Shown here one piece after another: positions 54,615 to 63,968 of a stretch of 64,000 nt of DNA; position 1 is the stretch's first letter; the number at the start of each line of letters is the position of its first letter. A program made the translations under genes and the position numbers. Origin of the DNA: DATFVA01 sp963747755 (GTDB lineage Bacteria > Bacteroidota > Ignavibacteria > Ignavibacteriales > Ignavibacteriaceae); the NCBI GenBank assembly GCA_963747755.1, contig CAVVGK010000016.1, positions 62,001 to 126,000 on the forward strand, given 5' to 3'. The notes beneath the pieces were generated by a model that worked only from the letters and a program-made list of their open reading frames with translations, ran no database searches and had not been told where the DNA came from.

Positions 54615-54748
54615 CGTTTCTCCTGTTTTATTTTTTGATTATCGTTTACTATACTAAACTAAAAGTTTTTACAATTACCCACAGTAAAATCCATCACGGC
54701 ATCTTAAACATACCAGGTGCTCTTGTCCTTAATCAAATGTGACAGCTT

Positions 54749-55555
54749 TTAACCTTTTTTATAATATTTCATAGCTTCAGGCATCTCAGACTTAAGATCA
54801 TTAATTCTTGTCTGGTTAGCCGGATGATCACTTAAAAATACTGGTGGTGATCCCTGACTCTGCGCCTGCATTCTCTGCCAGAACTCTAAAGCTCCGTTCG
54901 GGTTATACCCTGCCATCGCCATGAAAATTAATCCAAGATGATCAGCTTCACTCTCCTGGGTTCTGCTGTACGGCAAAAGAACACCTATTTGTGCGCCCAG
55001 GCCGTAAGCAGCCATCCATATCTGCTGAGTCTGTTGAGGCTTATCGTTCAGGGCCTGAGAAAGCGCCACTCCCCCCAGCTGAGCAAGCAAAGCCTGACTC
55101 ATTCTTTCGTTTCCATGACGCGCAACTGCATGAGCCATTTCATGTCCGAGTACCACGGCCAGGCCGTTTTCGTTCTGTGTAATCGGAAGAATTCCAGTAT
55201 AAACTACGATTTTGCCGCCTGGCATACACCAGGCATTTGCCTGTGAATCTACAACCAGGTGGTATTCCCATTTATAGTTGCTTATTTCGCCGGACTTTCC
55301 ATTTTGTCTCAGGTACTGCTCTACCGCAGAGGCAATATTGCTTCCTACTTTCTTTACTAATGCAACCTGCTGTGCATTATTGCTTTCCTGGTGCTCTTTC
55401 AGAAACTGGTCGTACTGACTAAAGCTCATTGAAAGCATTTCGCTTTCGGGAATCAGGTTTAACTGCTTCCTTCCAGTTATGGGTGCTGAACTGCATGACA
55501 TAAAAAAGAAGGAAAACAGTGTAAGGGTTATAAGGTAATTTCTTAGTTGTTTCAT
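54749..55555 (-). CDS. M48 family metalloprotease, lipoprotein (LoiP/YcaL-like)
   Basis: 268 residues. Lipoprotein signal ending MSCSS, then the zinc protease domain with VLGHEMAHAVARHG (HExxH), SQALLAQLGG and the third-ligand region ESEADHLGLIFMAMAGYNP, then SDHPANQTRINDL. It should sit in the outer membrane or periplasm and degrade damaged proteins. Confidence 0.93.
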   Translation of the reverse strand: MKQLRNYLITLTLFSFFFMSCSSAPITGRKQLNLIPESEMLSMSFSQYDQFLKEHQESNNAQQVALVKKVGSNIASAVEQYLRQNGKSGEISNYKWEYHLVVDSQANAWCMPGGKIVVYTGILPITQNENGLAVVLGHEMAHAVARHGNERMSQALLAQLGGVALSQALNDKPQQTQQIWMAAYGLGAQIGVLLPYSRTQESEADHLGLIFMAMAGYNPNGALEFWQRMQAQSQGSPPVFLSDHPANQTRINDLKSEMPEAMKYYKKG

Positions 55556-55849
55556 GTTATTTTCTCTTTGTAGTTAAGTTAATTATGAAAATAGAAAACT
55601 TTGACGGATCGATATATGACAGCAGACAATCGTAAATTCCCTTATATCAAACCCGTAGGAAAATTAATAAGAACTGGTTCAAGGTTAATGCAATTTACTA
55701 ATTACAGGAAAATTTACTGCAAATTCCGGTTTCTTCTGCCCTGCCAGACGTTCTATCCTCCCTTCGCTTGGGGTGATTCTTGTCACCCCTATTTCCTCCA
55801 TCAACATTAAAAAATTGACTAACTTTGTCTTCGATGAGGGAAACTTTAA

Positions 55850-56953
55850 ATGAGACAACTGGATCCTAAAGATCTCACCATAAAAGTAGATGTCAGGAAT
55901 TTATATTCCTTTCTCGATGCGGTACCATTACCAATTACTGTCCTTGATCCCGTATTTGACAATGAAGGAGGAATCAGCGATTTTATCTTTTCTCACTTGA
56001 ACTCGCCGGCTGCTGAATCGCTCAACTTACCTATTGAAAAAATTGCCGGGGAAAGTATTACTTCCTCTTCCCTGAACGTAGATTTTTTTAATCTCTTTGA
56101 AGGGCTTAAGAAGACCTATACAGAAGAATCTTTTTTCTTATCCTCTGAACCTAATGAAGGGAATAACTCCCACCAAGCGGTGAATATTTTTAAGTTAGAT
56201 AGTAAAATTTTAGTTCAGTGGAAAACCGCGGAAAAAGTCAATGAGCAGTCAAAAACTATTGCTCTGCTGCAGAACTCGAATAAGGAGCTTGAACAATTTG
56301 CCTATATAGCTTCTCACGATTTGCAAGAGCCGATCAGAATGGTAATGAGTTTCACCCAGCTTCTTCAGAAAAGGTATGCGGATAAGCTTGACGACGATGC
56401 TAATGAATACATCTATTATGCGGTAGACGGTGCTAAACGGATGAAAGAACTTATCGATAAGCTGCTTGAATATTCCAGGGTGAGCACTGAAAAAAGGAAA
56501 TGGAAAGAAATCCCGGTTAAAACGGTGATTAAAAATATTCTTGAAGATTATGAAGTTACCCTGGCTGAAACTAACATAAAAATAACCTCTGGAGATATGC
56601 CTGTTATAGTTTCAGATGAATCACTCCTGAGCAGAGTCTTTTCCAATCTTATATCAAACGCTGTAAAGTACAGGGCAGATAAAGATCCTGAAATAAATTT
56701 AGCAGCCGCCGAGAATGAAACAGAATGGATTTTCTCTGTCGCTGATAATGGAATCGGAATCGAGAAAGACTATTATGAGAAAATATTCCTAATGTTCCAG
56801 CGACTCCACGGTAAGACTAAATATCCCGGGATGGGTATGGGACTGGCGATATGCAAAAGGATCGTCGATACCCTGGGCGGCAGGATATGGCTCGAATCAG
56901 AGAGCGATAAAGGAACAACATTCTATTTTACAATCCCTAAAAAAGGAGTCTGA
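55850..56953 (+). CDS. PAS-domain histidine kinase (Cph1-like transmitter)
   Basis: 367 residues, soluble. An N-terminal PAS domain (about 15-135: FLDAVPLPITVLDPVFDNEG), then HisKA with FAYIASHDLQEPIRMV (His156) and HATPase_c with SNLISNAVKYR, DNGIGIEKDYYEKIF, MGMGLAICKRIVD. The transmitter is of the phytochrome type but no chromophore domain is present. The next gene, one base away, is a matching single receiver. GAGGGAAAC precedes the ATG. Confidence 0.92.
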   Translation: MRQLDPKDLTIKVDVRNLYSFLDAVPLPITVLDPVFDNEGGISDFIFSHLNSPAAESLNLPIEKIAGESITSSSLNVDFFNLFEGLKKTYTEESFFLSSEPNEGNNSHQAVNIFKLDSKILVQWKTAEKVNEQSKTIALLQNSNKELEQFAYIASHDLQEPIRMVMSFTQLLQKRYADKLDDDANEYIYYAVDGAKRMKELIDKLLEYSRVSTEKRKWKEIPVKTVIKNILEDYEVTLAETNIKITSGDMPVIVSDESLLSRVFSNLISNAVKYRADKDPEINLAAAENETEWIFSVADNGIGIEKDYYEKIFLMFQRLHGKTKYPGMGMGLAICKRIVDTLGGRIWLESESDKGTTFYFTIPKKGV

Positions 56954-56954
56954 A

Positions 56955-57398
56955 ATGTCCAGGGAAAATTTAGGTCCTGTAGAAATCCTTCTTATTGAGG
57001 ATAACCCCGGCGATGTGGTGCTCATCCGGGAATCTCTTAAAGAGAATAAGCTCCTTACAGAACTTCATGTGGTTAATGATGGTGAACAGGCTCTGGATTT
57101 TCTGAAAAAGAAGAAAAAGTATTCAGATGCTGTTACTCCGGATATTATTCTGCTTGACCTGAACCTACCTAAGAAAGACGGACGTGAAGTATTAATGGAA
57201 ATTAAGCGGGATGAAGATCTGAAAACAATTCCGGTAGTGGTTCTCACCTCCTCAACTGCAGAGACAGATATTCTTAGAAGCTATGAGAATTATGCAAACT
57301 GTTTTATTTCTAAACCGGTTGACCTTGAGAATTTTATCAAAGTCATAAAATCGATAAAAAATTTCTGGCTGACGATTGTAAAGCTGCCTGTTCATTGA
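56955..57398 (+). CDS. Single-domain response regulator (Rcp1-like)
   Basis: 147 residues with E15-D16, phosphoacceptor D68 (IILLDLNLPKKDG), the T/S in VVLTSSTAE and K in FISKPVDL. The pattern matches Rcp1-type partners of phytochrome-class kinases. It begins one base after the kinase stop and ends nine bases before the next kinase, so phosphate could move from one kinase to the other. Confidence 0.92.
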   Translation: MSRENLGPVEILLIEDNPGDVVLIRESLKENKLLTELHVVNDGEQALDFLKKKKKYSDAVTPDIILLDLNLPKKDGREVLMEIKRDEDLKTIPVVVLTSSTAETDILRSYENYANCFISKPVDLENFIKVIKSIKNFWLTIVKLPVH

Positions 57399-57407
57399 GA
57401 GGATGCC

Positions 57408-59207
57408 ATGATTAAAGAAGAAATAAAGCTTATTTCCGTTTTGCTGATTGAAGATAATCCGGGTGACCAGATCATTATCAAAGAACACCTTAATGATTTA
57501 GGAAGGACGAATTATGAACTCCACGCTTGTGCCACAATGTCGGATGCATTGGAATCACTCTGCAAAGCAAAGTTTGATATAATTATCCTTGATCCTGGAC
57601 TTCCGGATAGCAAAGGTCTCGATTCTCTTCAAGCTATCCGTAAAAAAAATTCGTCAATTCCTGTGTTGGTTCTGACTATAAACGAGTCTGATGAAATGGG
57701 GATTAACTCAATCCGGCAGGGCGCCCAGGATTTTCTTAACAAAAACGAGTTGCATCCTCAAAATCTTAATAAATCAATTTTGTACGCAATCAGCAGGAAC
57801 AGACTTGAACAGGATTTAACTGAATCCCTTAAAATCTATGAAAACACTTTTGAACAGGCAGTAGTGGGATTTGCTCATTTATCCCTTTCAGCTGAATTTA
57901 TAAAGGTTAACCAGAAATTCTGCGACATCCTCGGTTATACAAAAGATGAGCTTATTGGTCAATCTATCTATGATATTACCTACCCTGAGGATCTTGGTAC
58001 TGATCTCAAAAACTTTAAAAGATTAATTTCGGGTAAGATAAAACATTATTCGCTTGAAAAAAGATTTATCAGGAAGGACGGTTCGATCGTCTGGGCCAAT
58101 ATTACAAGAACTTCCATATCAACTCCCAGCAATGAAGCCGATTATTTTTTTACTACCCTCGAAGATATTTCTGAAAAAAAATCTCTCTTGCTGGAATTTC
58201 ATAAACAGAAAGCTCTCCTCGAGAACATTTTCAGTATACTGCCTGTGGGTGTATGTGTCATGGATAAGGAGGGAACCATGATGAATGATAATATGAAATT
58301 TTCTGAGATCTGGACGGGTTCGAAATACAGAAATATAAACGATCATGAAAAATACCATGCCTGGAAAGTTGATACGGGAGAAGTGGTTAAAGACGATGAA
58401 TGGGCCAGCTATAGAGCACTAAAATTTAATGAAACAACTCTTGGAGAGATTCTGAAGATAGAATGCTTCGATGGTTCAAAGAAAGTAATAATTAATTCTA
58501 GCATCCCTCTAATTATAGAAAATGAAATTATTGCAGCTGTTACAGTCATTGAGGATATAACAAAACTAGCCGAGACCGAGAATGAGCTCAAAAAACTCCT
58601 TGCAGAGAAGGAGGTGCTCGTTAAGGAATCTAACCATAGGATAAAAAATAATCTGCAGCTTATGTCAAGTCTGCTGAACCTGCAGGCAGTAAATTCAGAA
58701 GATCTTTATGTAAAGAGAGTACTTAATGACAGTATAAACCGGATAGCGTCTGTCTCCTTCCTGCATGATTATTTATTCCGGTCATCTAACCTTAATTCAG
58801 TCAATATTCAAACCTATATCTATAAGATCACCGACCACATAAGGGAAATCCTTATTGCAAATTCCGGCAGTATAAAAATCATAAAAGATATTGAGAACTT
58901 TGAGGTTAAATCGGGACTGGCTATTGCAATAGGATTGGTGATAAGTGAACTTATTACTAATGCAGTTAAATATGCATTCAATAACAGGAAAGAGGGAATA
59001 ATTTCTATTGAACTGAAAAAGAAAGATAAGAATATAATTCTACTCTTAAATGATAATGGAAACGGGATTAAACAAAATATCAATCTTGAGGAAGCCACTT
59101 CGCTTGGATTCCAAATAGTATATTCAATGGTTTCACAGTACCATGGCAGTATTTCTTATGAGGTGAACAAAGGAACGAAATTCACTATAAACTTACCACT
59201 GAAATAA
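57408..59207 (+). CDS. Receiver-PAS-PAS-HisKA_2 hybrid kinase
   Basis: 599 residues. Receiver domain 1-125 (D56 region LDPGLPDSKG), PAS 1 about 140-265 (FAHLSLSAEFIKVNQKFCDILGY, YPEDLGTDLKNF), PAS 2 about 270-390, then HisKA_2 with VKESNHRIKNNLQLMSSLLNLQA (the phosphoacceptor H) and HATPase_c with VISELITNAVKYAF, NDNGNGI. HisKA_2/HWE-type kinases often serve light or general stress signalling. No transmembrane segment. ATG 57408 has GAGAGG upstream. Confidence 0.92.
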   Translation: MIKEEIKLISVLLIEDNPGDQIIIKEHLNDLGRTNYELHACATMSDALESLCKAKFDIIILDPGLPDSKGLDSLQAIRKKNSSIPVLVLTINESDEMGINSIRQGAQDFLNKNELHPQNLNKSILYAISRNRLEQDLTESLKIYENTFEQAVVGFAHLSLSAEFIKVNQKFCDILGYTKDELIGQSIYDITYPEDLGTDLKNFKRLISGKIKHYSLEKRFIRKDGSIVWANITRTSISTPSNEADYFFTTLEDISEKKSLLLEFHKQKALLENIFSILPVGVCVMDKEGTMMNDNMKFSEIWTGSKYRNINDHEKYHAWKVDTGEVVKDDEWASYRALKFNETTLGEILKIECFDGSKKVIINSSIPLIIENEIIAAVTVIEDITKLAETENELKKLLAEKEVLVKESNHRIKNNLQLMSSLLNLQAVNSEDLYVKRVLNDSINRIASVSFLHDYLFRSSNLNSVNIQTYIYKITDHIREILIANSGSIKIIKDIENFEVKSGLAIAIGLVISELITNAVKYAFNNRKEGIISIELKKKDKNIILLLNDNGNGIKQNINLEEATSLGFQIVYSMVSQYHGSISYEVNKGTKFTINLPLK

Positions 59208-59470
59208 GCTTCTTTCTTTTGGCTTCTACCATTCACACCCCTGGGCCGTTTGCATCCTTTTGATGGATTGCCTCTTGTCCCCTTCAGCTGTCCTGCCCTC
59301 TATAGTTTGCCCTCCTTTGACGAAATATCCTGGAAATTCTATATTTAGGAACGGTTCTGATTTGGCCTCCATATCTGTTTAGCAGAGAGGAATTTTGTTA
59401 CTTCAAAACCGGACATCCCGGAAAAAAAAGTGTCTTTTTAGCTATCCTTCAACTGTTCACAAATTCAACA
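59208..59470. other. Intergenic region after the kinase operon
   Basis: About 260 bp, no gene, no clear terminator. Followed by the dispersed element at 59472. Confidence 0.4.
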
Positions 59471-59471
59471 A

Positions 59472-59630
59472 GTATGACAAAATGTCATACGCTCTCTCAA
59501 TCCAGTTTTAGTTTGGTAAGAATCCCGTAGTTATACCGTAGTTGGACTTCAAAAACTGCACTTCGAAATATGCGAGAAAACGCCAAATTCGGCTGTTGAA
59601 AAATTCTATAGTATGACAGAAATGACATAC
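59472..59630. repeat. Dispersed 159-bp element, copy 2 (inverted)
   Basis: Bounded by GTATGACAAAATGTCATAC (59472-59490) and GTATGACAGAAATGACATAC (59611-59630). Read in the opposite direction it aligns with 25364-25520: TTGAA/TTTTTCAA, TTTCGAAGTGC, AGTCCAACTACGG, CTACGGGATTC. It lies 190 bp upstream of the cupredoxin gene. Confidence 0.75.
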
Positions 59631-59822
59631 CTCAAAGTGATTCAATCATCTTCAAAAGAGGTGGTTATATAGTTAGATAAATCGTTGTGGTTTTATAAAA
59701 GTGACAGACGAATTAATCGGTGATCAATCGGATCAATATCTATTTAATAGTCATCTTTTCAAAGTCGCGGATACTAGTACAGACGAAAGACAGAGAATAC
59801 AAAACAATATAAAGGTGTAAAT

Positions 59823-60221
59823 GTGAAAAATAGAAATGATTTTTTGAGATTTGGTTTTATAATAATGTTATTCCTTTCAACTGTCCTGATTGGAACAGGG
59901 TGCAAGGATAATAGCACTAATACCTATGGCAATACAGGGGGCGGAACGAATCCTCCTGAAAACGAAGTATGGATGCAGAACACAAGTTTCAATCCGAAGA
60001 ATAAAACAATTGCTGTAGGCACAACCATTACCTGGGTGAATAAAGATGCCGCCAATCATACTGTTACCTCCGGAACTCCTGGCAATCCCGATGGTTTATT
60101 CGACAGTGGTACAATAGGCTCCGGCGGTACATATACTCATACATTTAATACGCAGGGGTCTTTTAATTATTACTGCCAGATCCATCAGGATATAATGACA
60201 GGCAGCATTACGGTTCAATAA
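59823..60221 (+). CDS. Cupredoxin (plastocyanin-like) lipoprotein
   Basis: 132 residues: signal peptide with lipobox LIGTGCKDN, a 15-residue linker rich in N/T/G, then a plastocyanin-like domain with SFNPKNKTIAVGTTITWVNKDAANHTVTS and the copper ligands H (NHTV), C (YYCQIHQ), H (QIH) and M (DIMTG). It should carry electrons or bind copper in the periplasm. GTG start at 59823 after AAAGGTG. Confidence 0.92.
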   Translation: MKNRNDFLRFGFIIMLFLSTVLIGTGCKDNSTNTYGNTGGGTNPPENEVWMQNTSFNPKNKTIAVGTTITWVNKDAANHTVTSGTPGNPDGLFDSGTIGSGGTYTHTFNTQGSFNYYCQIHQDIMTGSITVQ

Positions 60222-60259
60222 TTATTAATGAAGTAAAGAGCCGGCTTTAAGGGCGAAAA

Positions 60260-61750
60260 CTATATCTTTAACTTTTTAATTTTGCTCTGCAAGGTAGTAG
60301 GCTTTACTTTTAATAATGCGGCTGCCCCATCCCTGCCGTAAATCTTTTTATCCGTGAGCGTAAGAGCCTGCTTTATTATTTTTTTGATCTCATCATCCAG
60401 TGAGCCGATAGTTGAATTTTTTTCACCTTCAAAATCCCTTGCCTTATGCTTTTTTTCAAAAACAAGATGAGCCGGTTTAATTATACCATCCCTGCTGAGT
60501 ATTACTGCTCTTTCAAGAGTATTTTGCAGCTCCCTCACATTTCCATGCCATGGATTCTCCTGCAAAACTTTTAAAGCTTCATTACTTAAAATAAGCTTCT
60601 TATTGCCGAACCTTTCTGAAAGAACTTCAAGGAAATAATCTGATAAAAGGAATATATCATCTTTTCGTTCCCTAAGAGGAGGGAGATTAATAGGAAAGAC
60701 ATTAAGCCGGTAAAATAAATCCTCTCTGAATTTCCCTTCCTGAACTTTTTCTTCCAGGTCAGCATTTGTAGCACAAATAATCCTTACATCGGAATGAAGA
60801 GTTTTCTCACCGCCCAGCTTTTCAAAGGTTCCTTCCTGTATTGCACGCAGCAGCTTCGGCTGAACTTCCGGTGGAAGGTCGCCGATTTCATCAAGGAACA
60901 ATATGCCGCCGTTCGCCAGTTCAAAGCGGCCGCGTCTTGCCGAAACAGCTCCTGTGAATGCACCCTTCTCGTGACCGAATAACTCACTTTCCGCAAGGTT
61001 AGTGTGTAATGCCGAACAATTTAAAGTTATAAATGGTTTGTCTGATCTTTTTGATAAAGCATGGATAGCTTTGGCAGTCTGTTCCTTCCCTGTGCCTGTT
61101 TCACCTAATATCATTACGTGAGACTCAGTGGGGGCAACCAGTTTAATTTTTTCGATCACCTGCTGCCAGGCCGGGGATTTTCCAATCAATCCTTTCACAA
61201 TAGAATTTATATCACCTACAAGAGAATTCCTTTCGTAAACAAGTCTTTCTTTATCATTTAACAGCGAATCGGTTGCTATCGATTGTGCAAGAGCAAGTGC
61301 AATTAGTTTTGTTAATGTGTTTGCGAGATTCACTCTCTGAGGAGTAAACATATCGCACTGCCTGTGATCAAGCGTCATTAACCCGAGAGTGGTGCCATTA
61401 ATTCTAAGCGGAGCAAGCATACAAGAATGACCTGTGGGCATATCAACCACTTCTTCGTAAGTATCGTGATGGTCAGGGTTACGTGTTTCTTCAACAAGTT
61501 TAACCTTCCCGATATTTAACACTTCAGTTATGTCAGGATGAGTTTTAAGCGCTATCTGAAAATCCATTATCCTTTCGGTAACCAGGGGTCCTTTAGCAAA
61601 TCTCACTTTCAAACTGTTATCTGCTTCTTTGCTTAGTATAACTGCTAGCTCATAAGGTATTATTTCATTGATTGCATCAAGAACAATCCCCATTGTCTTG
61701 TTAGGCGATAGATAGGCTGTTTCATTTTGCTCTATTGAATTTGAAATCAT
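60260..61750 (-). CDS. Sigma-54-dependent Fis family transcriptional activator (GAF-AAA+-HTH)
   Basis: 496 residues from ATG 61750 (residues further upstream in the frame have no motif). GAF domain about 15-165, AAA+ core with GETGTGKEQTAKAIHALSKRSD (Walker A), GAFTGA (sigma-54 contact), ILFLDEIGDLPPEVQPKLL (Walker B) and LNVFPINLPPLRERKDDIF, then a Fis-type HTH KKIYGRDGAAALLKVKPTTLQSKIKKL. The GAF layout is that of FhlA/NorR. It is divergent from the peroxiredoxin gene, whose promoter carries a sigma-54 box. The GAF ligand is unknown. Confidence 0.93.
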   Translation of the reverse strand: MISNSIEQNETAYLSPNKTMGIVLDAINEIIPYELAVILSKEADNSLKVRFAKGPLVTERIMDFQIALKTHPDITEVLNIGKVKLVEETRNPDHHDTYEEVVDMPTGHSCMLAPLRINGTTLGLMTLDHRQCDMFTPQRVNLANTLTKLIALALAQSIATDSLLNDKERLVYERNSLVGDINSIVKGLIGKSPAWQQVIEKIKLVAPTESHVMILGETGTGKEQTAKAIHALSKRSDKPFITLNCSALHTNLAESELFGHEKGAFTGAVSARRGRFELANGGILFLDEIGDLPPEVQPKLLRAIQEGTFEKLGGEKTLHSDVRIICATNADLEEKVQEGKFREDLFYRLNVFPINLPPLRERKDDIFLLSDYFLEVLSERFGNKKLILSNEALKVLQENPWHGNVRELQNTLERAVILSRDGIIKPAHLVFEKKHKARDFEGEKNSTIGSLDDEIKKIIKQALTLTDKKIYGRDGAAALLKVKPTTLQSKIKKLKI

Positions 61751-61882
61751 TTTATAACCGATAATTCGTTGATAACGATATTTAGGTGCAAATATAACGA
61801 AATATAGGTACATTTTTGAAGGTATGAGATAATTGCTGCGGTAACTCTTTTAATTACAATAAGTTATGAGAGAAAATTTGTT

Positions 61883-61902
61883 TGGTATGCAGCTTGCATA
61901 CC
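61883..61902 (+). promoter_or_regulatory. Sigma-54 promoter formed by a palindrome, upstream of peroxiredoxin
   Basis: GGTATGCAGCTTGCATACC (61884-61902) is a perfect 8-bp inverted repeat with a 3-base spacer. From T61883 it also reads TGGTATG-N4-TTGCA with GG and GC exactly 12 bases apart, the sigma-54 layout. The peroxiredoxin ATG follows 60 bases later. TAACCGATA/TAACGATAT/TAACGAAAT direct repeats at 61754-61802 could be the activator site. Confidence 0.6.
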
Positions 61903-61962
61903 TGAAGTAAAAATAAAGCAGTTCGCTGCAGAAATCTAAAACAAAATCATGGGAGAAAAAAA

Positions 61963-62625
61963 ATGGAATCAAACGAAATAAAAGCGGGAATACCCTTAAT
62001 CGGCGATAAAATGCCTGATATGGCAGTTCAAACAACTCAAGGAATAAAAAGAATTCCCGGCGACTATAAAGGAAAATGGGTAGTGCTTTTCAGTCACCCC
62101 GGCGATTTTACACCAGTATGCACTACAGAATTTTATGCATTCGCAAAACGAAACGAAGAATTTAAGAAATTAAATACAGAATTATTAGGACTGTCAATTG
62201 ACCAGGTTTTCTCACACATTAAGTGGGTTGACTGGATAAAGGACAACCTTAACCAGGAGATCCCCTTCCCTGTTATCGCAGATGATTTGGGACGAGTATC
62301 GACCAAACTCGGAATGATCCATCCCGGTAAAGGAACGAACACAGTACGTGCTGTATTTGTTATTGATCCTGAAGGAATTATCAGACTGATGATTTACTAT
62401 CCCCAGGAGATCGGACGCCAGGTAGATGAAATACTTAGAGCATTAAAAGCACTGCAGGTTTCCGATAAGCATAAAGTTGCCCTTCCGGAGAACTGGCCGA
62501 ACAATGAATTGATAAAAGATAAAGTAATAATACCACCTCCAAAAGATCTTGTAGATGCAGAAGGCAGAAGAAATCCCTCAGAAGGATATGATTGGTGGTT
62601 TACCTACAAATCACTTAATAACTAA
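61963..62625 (+). CDS. Peroxiredoxin, 1-Cys (Prx6) type
   Basis: 220 residues with the active site HPGDFTPVCTTE (C53) and no other cysteine, so it is a 1-Cys enzyme. The C-terminal arm (PPPKDLVDAEGRRNPSEGYDWWFTYK) is the Prx6/AhpC-TSA C-terminal extension. It reduces hydrogen peroxide and alkyl peroxides. Good ribosome site (GGGAG). A sigma-54-like promoter is upstream and a strong terminator downstream. Confidence 0.96.
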   Translation: MESNEIKAGIPLIGDKMPDMAVQTTQGIKRIPGDYKGKWVVLFSHPGDFTPVCTTEFYAFAKRNEEFKKLNTELLGLSIDQVFSHIKWVDWIKDNLNQEIPFPVIADDLGRVSTKLGMIHPGKGTNTVRAVFVIDPEGIIRLMIYYPQEIGRQVDEILRALKALQVSDKHKVALPENWPNNELIKDKVIIPPPKDLVDAEGRRNPSEGYDWWFTYKSLNN

Positions 62626-62673
62626 TAAAACATTTATACCAAATCCGGATTACAGACCGGATTTTAGGATCAG

Positions 62674-62709
62674 TCCCGGCAGCTTCCCCCTCTGCCGGGA
62701 TTTTTTTTT
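62674..62709 (+). terminator. Strong intrinsic terminator of the peroxiredoxin gene
   Basis: TCCCGGCAG, a nine-base loop, CTGCCGGGA and nine Ts. Confidence 0.92.
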
Positions 62710-62847
62710 GTTATGACTCCGTGTAAAAAATAGAATTTTTTAAGTAAAAAAGTGATACAGGAAGTAAAAAATGTCCTTTTGGGCCTCAATTCAACTGGTA
62801 CAGTTTATGGTAATCAAAAGCAGACTAAATTAAAAGGAATTTGGGGA

Positions 62848-62909
62848 ATGAACAGGCGGAATCAGGGAAAATATTACTGTTAGGGGTAAATTGCTGTAAT
62901 CCGCCTGTT
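62848..62909 (+). promoter_or_regulatory. Long hairpin with an 11-codon frame, upstream of the 62969 gene
   Basis: AACAGGCGGA (62851-62860) and TCCGCCTGTT (62900-62909) form a perfect 10-bp stem around a 39-base loop. An ATG at 62848, after AAGGAATTTGGGGA, opens an 11-codon frame (MNRRNQGKYYC) that ends in the loop. This is the arrangement of a leader peptide with attenuation, or a structured 5' leader. It may also be chance. Confidence 0.35.
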
Positions 62910-62968
62910 ACTTATCTTCTCTAAGATTATTCAAACTCTCATTCACTCGATAAAAAAGGGAAATAAAA

Positions 62969-63433
62969 ATGAAAAGTTATACCTATCTCTTATTAGCTGC
63001 GTTACTTTTATTACTCCTGACAACTGGATACAGTAAAAATGATTCACTTATTACTCTATCTTCAATGGAAACAAGTAGCACCCGAACGATTTCAGATAAA
63101 AACTCAATCACACCCATCCGCTCTGACTTCAGCAGTAATGTTTCATCGGTCGGACAATTTATCAACAGCCGCGGATGGATCGACATCCCGTTAAATGCCC
63201 AATGGAAAGAAATCGGTAACGAAGTTATAATTCAAATCCAAAATGTTATTCCTAATATTGTAATGTATTATGGGGATATTACTTTGGAATCAGGTAGTAG
63301 AATAGCTGTTAAACTTGGGCGGCCGGATGATGCAGGGAGATTCAAGATTAAAAATACCTTCGGTAAATTCACGGCGATCTCTATTTATACTGATTTGGAT
63401 CTTGAATGGGAAAATAGCCCCTCTAGATCCTAA
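62969..63433 (+). CDS. Secreted hypothetical protein
   Basis: 154 residues: signal peptide (YLLLAALLLLLLTTGYS), then a beta-rich domain (GWIDIPLNAQWKEIGNEVIIQIQNVIP...LESGSRIAVKLGRPD). No family recognised. Its last 11 bases overlap, head to head at the 3' ends, the gene at 63423. Confidence 0.6.
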   Translation: MKSYTYLLLAALLLLLLTTGYSKNDSLITLSSMETSSTRTISDKNSITPIRSDFSSNVSSVGQFINSRGWIDIPLNAQWKEIGNEVIIQIQNVIPNIVMYYGDITLESGSRIAVKLGRPDDAGRFKIKNTFGKFTAISIYTDLDLEWENSPSRS

Positions 63434-63968
63434 TTCTGTTTTCTGCAGGGTTGATACCTGGGCTCTTGAATCTTTGATCCATCATTCTCTCAACGGATTC
63501 TTTAATTCCTGGAGATAAAGTTTCCAGGTATTGATCCTGCAATAAGAAAACAATTTCGTGCAGCAATTCCGGATGCTTTTGGGCTATCTTTATGCTGAAT
63601 TTCAATGCGGTAACCCTTACCGAAGGTTTTTTATTTATATCCTTCCACAGATTCATACATAAATCGAATAACCTGGCCTCATATTTTTCATCAATCTCCA
63701 TTTTAGAAAGAATCTTCAGCAATTCTCTCTGATGACCGTCTTTCTTATCCTGTATATTTTTTACGATGGATAAAATATATTTTCGGATGCGTGTGTCATT
63801 TTCATCCATACAGCCCCACAGAAGAAATGCGGCACGCCAGGAATATGGCTGCTTATCTGATATTGCTAACCTAACCGCTTCATCAAAATACTCCTGATTC
63901 GCCTTCATAAAGGAAATCAATTCATCTTTATATGATGTCATAAGTTTTTTTTCTAAGATCGATTGCAA
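63423..63968 (-). CDS. Helical-repeat (HEAT-like) hypothetical protein
   Basis: 181 residues, all helical, with repeated features (SWRAAFLLWGCMDEND, RVTALKFSIKIAQKHPEL) typical of HEAT-type scaffolds. TTG start at 63968 is supported by GGAGG eight bases before; an ATG at 63941 has no such site. Function unknown. Confidence 0.65.
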   Translation of the reverse strand: MQSILEKKLMTSYKDELISFMKANQEYFDEAVRLAISDKQPYSWRAAFLLWGCMDENDTRIRKYILSIVKNIQDKKDGHQRELLKILSKMEIDEKYEARLFDLCMNLWKDINKKPSVRVTALKFSIKIAQKHPELLHEIVFLLQDQYLETLSPGIKESVERMMDQRFKSPGINPAENRIRI

